Shown piece by piece: positions 58,740 through 64,000 of a stretch of 64,000 nt of DNA. Under the pieces are notes generated by a model. It searched no databases and had not been told where the DNA came from. It saw only the letters and a program-made list of their open reading frames with translations. Position numbers and translations under genes: made by a program. Within the stretch, counting starts at the first letter, position 1; each line of letters begins with the position of its first letter. This DNA is from Allorhizobium undicola ORS 992 = ATCC 700741 (GTDB lineage: Bacteria; Pseudomonadota; Alphaproteobacteria; Rhizobiales; Rhizobiaceae), in contig NZ_JHXQ01000004.1 of the NCBI RefSeq assembly GCF_000621665.1, forward strand, positions 124,001 through 188,000, given 5' to 3'.

Positions 58740-59039
58740 GGCGAGGTCTCCCCGAACAGATGCTGACGGCATTTTCCCAAACGGGTTTCCCGTTTCAGTC
58801 CCATGCCCCATGCGGAACGGCCCTGCGAATCGAAAGCCGCTCCACGGCTTTACTGCATGGTTCCTTAGATCGGGATCGATGTAAGGCAAAAATCATGCAG
58901 CAGATTTAAAGCGTTACAGCGTCCTTTATCCGCTTGGGCAAACGCAGGGCGCTGTAAAGTCCCGTCAGCTTTCGCGATTCACGACTGCACCGCGAAAGCC
59001 ATCGTCAGCGAATCATGTCTTGCCTTGGTAAGCAAGACG
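58740..59039 (-). repeat. Gap holding a family B repeat in reverse orientation (about 58851-58960)
   Basis: The second hairpin comes first on the plus strand: TACTGCATGGTTCCTTAGAT from 58851 with AAAATCATGCAGCA, then CAGATTTAAA, then the first hairpin GCGTTACAGCGTCC ... GGGCGCTGTAA ending near 58959. The stems are partly decayed. Also present is AAACGGG/CCCGTTT near 58779-58795. No gene was seen in these 300 nt. Confidence 0.7.
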
Positions 59040-59786
59040 TTAACTTTTGTTATCCTCCAGAGCTTTTGCGAAGCCTTCGACCACAGGCGCCATCCGGCCC
59101 GCCATAACGCCGACGCCCTGGGCGTTGGGGTGCATTCCATCGCCCAGCTTCAGCCCCTCATTGGTGGCAACGCCCTCCAGAATGAAGGGATAGAGCGGAA
59201 TGCGGTACTTGTCGGCCAGACGCTTGTAGATGGGGTTGAAGCGTTTGGCATAATCGGGGCCCATATTGGGCGGGGCGATCACGCCCACCAGCAGCACGCC
59301 GATCTTGCGGGCCTGCAAACGCTCGATGATGGCGGCGAGATTCTTTTCCGTTTCCTCCGGCGCAATGCCGCGCAAGGCATCGTTGGCTCCCAATTCGACA
59401 ATCACGCCATCGGTTCCATCCGGCACCGACCAGTCCACGCGCGAAAGGCCGCCCTCGGTCGTATCGCCGGAAACCCCGGCATTGGCGACCGACACGTTCA
59501 GGCCCCGATCATGCAACGCCTTTTCGAGCTGGCTGGGAAGGCTTTCCTCATTTTGAAGCTGATAACCCGCCATCAGGCTATCCCCCAGGCCGACAAGCTG
59601 GATCTGGCGCTCGCCCACCGGCGCATCCGCCATGGAATCCTCCTGGCCTGCCTGCCCGTCCTCGGCGGGCGCAACCTGCTCCGCCGGGTCCGGCGTCTGC
59701 TGGGCAAGCAGGCTGGCCGGCGCCGCCAAGGCAAGACCCGCCGCCATAATGACAGTGAAGTGAAGCCCTAAAGCTTTAAATCGCAT
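59040..59786 (-). CDS. Exported SGNH/GDSL hydrolase (TesA/arylesterase-like)
   Basis: The 248-residue precursor has a signal peptide (about 1-28, ending SLLAQQ) and an acidic linker. An SGNH hydrolase domain follows: block I GDSLMAGYQL with the catalytic Ser, Gly in NAGVSGDT, Asn in LGANDAL, and DGMHPNAQGV with Asp and His. Relatives are lysophospholipase/thioesterase TesA. It diverges from an ABC exporter pair as tesA does from ybbAP in E. coli. Confidence 0.92.
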   Translation of the reverse strand: MRFKALGLHFTVIMAAGLALAAPASLLAQQTPDPAEQVAPAEDGQAGQEDSMADAPVGERQIQLVGLGDSLMAGYQLQNEESLPSQLEKALHDRGLNVSVANAGVSGDTTEGGLSRVDWSVPDGTDGVIVELGANDALRGIAPEETEKNLAAIIERLQARKIGVLLVGVIAPPNMGPDYAKRFNPIYKRLADKYRIPLYPFILEGVATNEGLKLGDGMHPNAQGVGVMAGRMAPVVEGFAKALEDNKS

Positions 59787-59891
59787 GATCCGTTTCCTAA
59801 ATTCGGCAAGACTGTGCCTCGATCCGCCAGACCTTCATAGCGTGTTCTTCGAATGCTGAAACGCTGTAGACCCTATATAGGATGAAATCGC

Positions 59892-60608
59892 GTGGGAAAA
59901 ACCATTATCCAGCTCCGCAATGCCGATCTCACGCTGGGAAGCGCCGCCGCCTGCGTGCATGTGCTGAAAGAGATCGATCTCGACATTGCCGCCGGTCAGT
60001 CTGTCGGCATCGTCGGGCCGTCCGGATCGGGCAAATCGACGCTTCTGATGGTGCTGGCGGGACTGGAGCGGCTCGATCGCGGCGAAATCCATGTCAACGG
60101 TCATGCGCTGCACGGTTTGAGCGAGGATGCGCTTGCGGATTTTCGCGGCCGCAATATCGGCATTGTCTTTCAGAGCTTCCATCTCATCGCCAATATGACG
60201 GCCCTGGAAAACGTGGCCGTGCCGCTGGAACTGGCCAATATCCGCGACCCCTTCGCCATTGCTCGGGCAGAGCTTGAGGCCGTTGGCCTTGGCGAACGTC
60301 TGCATCATTATCCGGGCCAGCTTTCCGGCGGGGAACAGCAGCGCGTGGCCATTGCCAGGGCGCTTGCGCCCTCACCCGCCGTGCTGATTGCCGATGAGCC
60401 CACCGGCAATCTCGACGGGGCGACCGGGCGGCAGATTGCCGATCTCCTGTTTTCCAAGCAAAAGGAGCGGCAGATGACGCTGGTGCTGGTGACGCATGAT
60501 CCGGCGCTGGCAGCGCGCTGCGAACGGCAGATCAGGGTTCGCTCCGGGCGGATCGAGCCGGATAAGCCATCGCTTTCTCCTGACATTCACGAGGCGGCCC
60601 GCGCATGA
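59892..60608 (+). CDS. ABC transporter ATP-binding protein (YbbA/LolD type)
   Basis: The 238-residue ATPase has Walker A GPSGSGKST, the signature LSGGEQQRVAIARAL, Walker B VLIADEPTGNLD and the switch His in VTHDPALAARC. It starts with GTG at 59892. Its stop overlaps the permease start (ATGA). It belongs to the MacB-like subfamily that powers extraction of envelope components and does not import solutes. Confidence 0.93.
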   Translation: MGKTIIQLRNADLTLGSAAACVHVLKEIDLDIAAGQSVGIVGPSGSGKSTLLMVLAGLERLDRGEIHVNGHALHGLSEDALADFRGRNIGIVFQSFHLIANMTALENVAVPLELANIRDPFAIARAELEAVGLGERLHHYPGQLSGGEQQRVAIARALAPSPAVLIADEPTGNLDGATGRQIADLLFSKQKERQMTLVLVTHDPALAARCERQIRVRSGRIEPDKPSLSPDIHEAARA

Positions 60609-63154
60609 TGGCCGCTTTTCCCGCGCGTCTGTTTCTGGCCTTTCGTCTGGCGCTGCGCGAAATGCGCGGCGGATTGCGGGGCTTTTACATCTTTCTCGCC
60701 TGTATCGCGCTTGGCACGGGCGCGATTGCTGCGGTCAATTCCGTTTCCAGCGCCATCACCCAGTCCATTGCCGCACAGGGCACCACGCTTCTCGGCGGCG
60801 ATCTCAGGTTCGAACTGAATAATCGTGAGGCCAATGCTGAGGAGCGGGCCTTTCTCGACGGGCTTGGCACGGTGGCCGTTTCCACGGGCCTGCGCTCCAT
60901 GGCGCGCCTGCCCGACGGGGCCGATCAGGCGCTGGTGGAAATCAAGGCGGTCGATGCGCTTTATCCGCTCTACGGCACCTTCAAGGCCACGCCCGACCAG
61001 CCTCTGCCGCAGGCGCTTGCCCGTCAGGGCGATGCCTTCGGCATGGTGGCGGCCCCCCTGCTTCTCGACCGCCTGGACTTGAAAACCGGCGACCGCCTGC
61101 TGATCGGCAACACCGCCCTGATCGTCAAGGGCAGTATCGAGACCGAGCCGGACTCGGTTTCGGAAGGCTTCGGCTTTGCCCCGAAAATCATCGTCAGCCG
61201 GGAGGCACTTCAGGCCTCCGGCCTGATAGACACGGGCAGCCTTGTCGAACATGCCTACAAGGTCCGCCTGAAGCAGGGCGCCCCCACCCCGGCAGCAGTG
61301 GAAGAACAGGCCAAGCGCGACTTTCCCGATGCAGGCTGGTCGATCCGCACCTCCGAACGCGCAGCGCCCAATCTCACCGAAAATATCCGCCGCTTCTCGC
61401 AGTTTCTCACCCTTGTCGGGCTGACGGCCCTGATCGTCGGCGGCGTGGGGGTCGCCAATGCGGTTCGGGCCTTTCTGGATTCCAAGCGGGGCGTCATCGC
61501 CACGCTGAAATGCCTCGGCGCGCCGTCGGCTGTCGTGGTCATGGTCTATCTGTTTCAGATCCTGCTGGTCTGCATCATCGGCATTGCGGCAGGTCTGGTC
61601 ATCGGTGCGCTTGCACCGTGGATTGCCGGCTATTATCTGGCGCAATATCTGCCAATTCCAGCGGATTTCACGCTCTACCCACGCTCGCTGGCGCTTGCCA
61701 CGCTGTTTGGCCTGCTCACCACCTTTGCCTTTGCGGCCATGCCGCTTGGCAATGCACGGCAGGTGCCAGCCACCGCGCTGTTTCGCGATCAGGGTTTCGA
61801 CAGGCTGAAACTGCCCGCCTGGCCCTATGTGGCCGCAGCCGCGCTGGCGATTGCCGCACTTGCGGGCCTTGCCATTTTTACCGCCTATGACAGGCGGCTG
61901 GCAATGATTTTCCTCGTGGCCATGGCAGGCAGTTTTGTCGTGCTGCGGCTTGTCGCACTGGGTGTGGCAGCGCTTGCGCGTCGCAGCCCGCGCCTTTCAT
62001 CTCCGGCGCTTCGGCTGGCGGTCGGCAATATCCACCGCCCCGGCGCATTGACGCCCGCCGTCATCCTGTCGCTTGGCCTGGGTCTGACACTTCTGGTGAC
62101 GCTGTCGCTGATCGACGGAAATCTGCGCCGCAGCCTGACGGGCACGCTTTCCGAACGCGCCCCGAATTTCTTCTTCATCGACATCCAGCGCGATCAGCTC
62201 GATCCGTTCCGCGCCTTGCTGGCACGGGAATCTCCCGGCGGCACGGTGACGGAAGTGCCCATGCTACGCGGGCGCATATTAGCTTTCAACGGTCAGGACG
62301 TCACGAAAATGCAGGTGCCGCCGGAAGGGCGCTGGGTGTTGCGCGGCGACCGCGGCCTGACCTACGCCACCGAATTGCCCCGCAATTCCACCGTAACCCA
62401 GGGCCAATGGTGGCCAGAAGACTACAAGGGCGAGCCGCTGGTGTCCTTCTCCAGCCAGGAGGCCGAACAGCTCGGTCTCAAGCTGGGCGACACCGTGACG
62501 GTGAATATTCTCGGCCGCAACATCACCGCAAAGATTGCCAATTTCCGCAAGCTGGACTGGCAATCGCTGTCGATCAATTTTGTCATGGTGTTTTCACCCA
62601 ATACCTTTGCAGGCGCCCCGCATGGCTGGATTGCCACCCTCACCGACCATGGCGCAAGCGCAGCAGACGAGGCGCGGATCATGCGCTCCGTCACGCAGGC
62701 CTTCCCGACCATCACGTCGGTTCGCGTCAAGGACGCGCTGGATACCGTGAACGAACTTGTAGGCCAACTGGCGGTGGCCATTCGTGCCGCCGCAGCCATT
62801 GCACTGATTTCCTCCGTTCTGGTTCTGGCGGGCGCACTGGCGGCGGGCAACCGTGCCCGCACCCATGATGCCGTGGTGTTGAAAACCCTTGGGGCAACCC
62901 GCGCCATGCTGATCCGGGCCTTTACCTATGAATATCTGCTTCTGGGGCTCGCCACAGCGCTCTTTGCCTTGCTGGCCGGAAGCGTTGCAGGCTGGTATGT
63001 CGTGAGCCAGGTCATGAAACTGCCCTCAAGTTTTCTGCCCATCGTCGCCTTGTCAACGCTGGTCATCGCGCTCGTCATGACTATCGGCATCGGTCTTGCT
63101 GGCACATGGCGCGTGCTGGGGCAGAAGGCCGCCCCCGTGCTGCGGGAGTTGTAA
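60605..63154 (+). CDS. ABC transporter permease of the FtsX/YbbP type
   Basis: The 849-residue membrane protein has an N-terminal helix (about 20-45), a large periplasmic domain, then two FtsX domains with three helices each (about 255-375 and 725-845) and further helices between (about 405-500). This 10-helix layout is that of YbbP. The gene overlaps the ATPase by 4 nt. With the TesA-like neighbour a role in lipid or envelope handling is plausible but not shown. Confidence 0.93.
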   Translation: MMAAFPARLFLAFRLALREMRGGLRGFYIFLACIALGTGAIAAVNSVSSAITQSIAAQGTTLLGGDLRFELNNREANAEERAFLDGLGTVAVSTGLRSMARLPDGADQALVEIKAVDALYPLYGTFKATPDQPLPQALARQGDAFGMVAAPLLLDRLDLKTGDRLLIGNTALIVKGSIETEPDSVSEGFGFAPKIIVSREALQASGLIDTGSLVEHAYKVRLKQGAPTPAAVEEQAKRDFPDAGWSIRTSERAAPNLTENIRRFSQFLTLVGLTALIVGGVGVANAVRAFLDSKRGVIATLKCLGAPSAVVVMVYLFQILLVCIIGIAAGLVIGALAPWIAGYYLAQYLPIPADFTLYPRSLALATLFGLLTTFAFAAMPLGNARQVPATALFRDQGFDRLKLPAWPYVAAAALAIAALAGLAIFTAYDRRLAMIFLVAMAGSFVVLRLVALGVAALARRSPRLSSPALRLAVGNIHRPGALTPAVILSLGLGLTLLVTLSLIDGNLRRSLTGTLSERAPNFFFIDIQRDQLDPFRALLARESPGGTVTEVPMLRGRILAFNGQDVTKMQVPPEGRWVLRGDRGLTYATELPRNSTVTQGQWWPEDYKGEPLVSFSSQEAEQLGLKLGDTVTVNILGRNITAKIANFRKLDWQSLSINFVMVFSPNTFAGAPHGWIATLTDHGASAADEARIMRSVTQAFPTITSVRVKDALDTVNELVGQLAVAIRAAAAIALISSVLVLAGALAAGNRARTHDAVVLKTLGATRAMLIRAFTYEYLLLGLATALFALLAGSVAGWYVVSQVMKLPSSFLPIVALSTLVIALVMTIGIGLAGTWRVLGQKAAPVLREL

Positions 63155-63225
63155 CGGCCCTACATAGGCCGGATTACAGGAGTTTAACGCAAATCCTCTT
63201 GCCTCGGCGGGGCTGAGACCACATA

Positions 63226-63341
63226 TTGACATAACCCATGCAAGGCTCCGCATGTGGCGGCGCAGTTCATGCTGCCGGATTTTCCGGAGTCGTTTGTTGC
63301 TGCGCCCTGCTTTAAAGTCCGGGCGCAGGTGAGAGGAAAAC
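63226..63341 (+). promoter_or_regulatory. ybhL leader with promoter-like -35 and conserved-type hairpin
   Basis: TTGACA (63226-63231) could be a -35 element, with GCATGT about 18 nt later. CTGCGCCC (63300-63307) and GGGCGCAG (63321-63328) form a perfect 8-bp stem with a 13-nt loop, ending 13 nt before the ATG and next to GAGAGGAAAAC. A structured 'ybhL leader' is known upstream of ybhL genes in alphaproteobacteria (Rfam family ybhL). I place it here from position and structure, not from a scored match. Confidence 0.55.
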
Positions 63342-64000
63342 ATGTCCGACTATCGCAATTATCAGGCACAGCGCGGCGTCGCTTCCGCCGAGATGATCGA
63401 TCAGGGCCTGCGCGCCTATATGGTCAAGGTCTATAACCTGATGGCGCTTGGACTGGCGATCACCGGCATTGCGGCCTGGGGCATCGCCATGCTGGCCACC
63501 ACCACCGACCCCTCGCAGGCCGCAGGCCATTTCGGCAACGGCGTCATGCTGACCAGCCTTGGTGCGGCCATTTATGGCAGCCCGCTGCGCTGGGTGGTGA
63601 TGCTGGCGCCCGTGGCACTGGTTTTCTTCCTGAGCTTCCGCATCCAGTCGATGAGCGTTTCGTCAGCACGCACCACTTTCCTCGTCTATGCGGGTCTGGT
63701 GGGGCTGTCGCTGTCGTCGATTTTCCTCGTCTATACGGGCGCAAGCATCGTGCAGACTTTCTTCGTGACGGCTGCCTCCTTCGGCGCGCTCTCGCTTTAC
63801 GGCTACACTACCCGCCGTGACCTCAGCGCCATGGGCTCCTTCATGATCATGGGCCTTTTCGGCATCATCATCGCCTCGCTGGTCAATATCTTCCTGCAAT
63901 CCAGCGCCATGGCCTTCGTGATTTCGATCCTTGGCGTCGTGATCTTTGCTGGCCTCACCGCCTACGACACGCAGAAGATCAAGGAAATGTATCTGGAAAG
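63342..64000 (+). CDS. ybhL: Bax inhibitor-1 family membrane protein YbhL (partial, runs off the window)
   Basis: The first 219 codons are present. They encode at least six predicted helices and the BI-1 pattern, including VYAGLVGLSLSSIFLVYTGASIVQTFF and GVVIFAGLTAYDTQKIKEMY near the C-terminus. Family members form pH-sensitive Ca2+ leak channels or have unknown roles. The ATG at 63342 follows GAGAGGAAAAC. The end lies beyond base 64000. Confidence 0.93.
   Translation, partial: MSDYRNYQAQRGVASAEMIDQGLRAYMVKVYNLMALGLAITGIAAWGIAMLATTTDPSQAAGHFGNGVMLTSLGAAIYGSPLRWVVMLAPVALVFFLSFRIQSMSVSSARTTFLVYAGLVGLSLSSIFLVYTGASIVQTFFVTAASFGALSLYGYTTRRDLSAMGSFMIMGLFGIIIASLVNIFLQSSAMAFVISILGVVIFAGLTAYDTQKIKEMYLE

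Overview
The window is GC-rich chromosomal DNA from an alphaproteobacterium of the order Hyphomicrobiales (Rhizobiales). Brucellaceae or a close relative is the best guess. The pointers are the linked order omp19-like / zapE / mdh / sucCDAB / lpd, the alphaproteobacterial type of heme cluster (hemC-hemD-Mic60-hemY), an IalB-family protein, a DUF2585 protein, and intergenic palindromic repeats of about 103 bp that resemble in size and structure those described from Brucella. The Omp19-like protein as I remember it is clearly divergent from Brucella Omp19, so a neighbouring genus is as likely as Brucella itself. No mobile element, prophage, CRISPR array, tRNA or rRNA was seen. This is core genome.

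Layout. 1-4138: tail of an NAD-dependent formate dehydrogenase operon (fdsB end, fdsA, fdhD/fdsC, fdsD). 4440-6095: oxalate/formate antiporter with a fused small subunit. 6201-19149 (minus): cytochrome b561, then, in order of transcription, omp19-like, zapE, mdh, sucC, sucD, sucA, sucB, a MAPEG protein, a LysE exporter and lpd. 19476-22901 (minus): sdhCDAB. 23279-27161: a small exported protein facing a minus-strand run tsaD-gpsA-YciI-EVE-methyltransferase. 27246-32557: hemC, hemD, Mic60, hemY, terB. 32647-41798: MFS exporter, yggT-DUF167, ppa, a GNAT enzyme, typA, an M3 peptidase and a Bcr-type drug exporter. 41885-44991: argG, an SDR and a second LysE-type exporter. 45055-50714: dapF-mtaB-ftsY-yciB-DUF2585-TSUP. 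50696-56906 (minus): ialB, rlmN, ffh, chorismate mutase, rpsP, rimM, trmD in order of transcription. 57374-59786 (minus): small enzymes and a TesA-like hydrolase. 59892-64000: an ABC exporter pair and the start of ybhL.

How it works together. Formate oxidation, the 2-oxoglutarate to oxaloacetate part of the TCA cycle (OGDH complex, succinyl-CoA synthetase, complex II, malate dehydrogenase) and heme synthesis together supply and equip the respiratory chain. A second block carries translation and membrane targeting functions (rpsP, rimM, trmD, rlmN, ffh, ftsY, mtaB, tsaD, typA).

What is least explained is between the genes. Two families of hairpin repeats occupy many gaps. Family A has about ten copies, shows compensatory base changes in its stems, lies only at gene 3' ends, and in four cases forms or touches the stop codon. 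Family B includes a perfect 20-bp inverted repeat. A gap upstream of ffh contains a promoter-like sequence followed after about 100 nt by an intrinsic terminator, so it is a candidate small RNA gene. I found no convincing new multi-gene system in this window.
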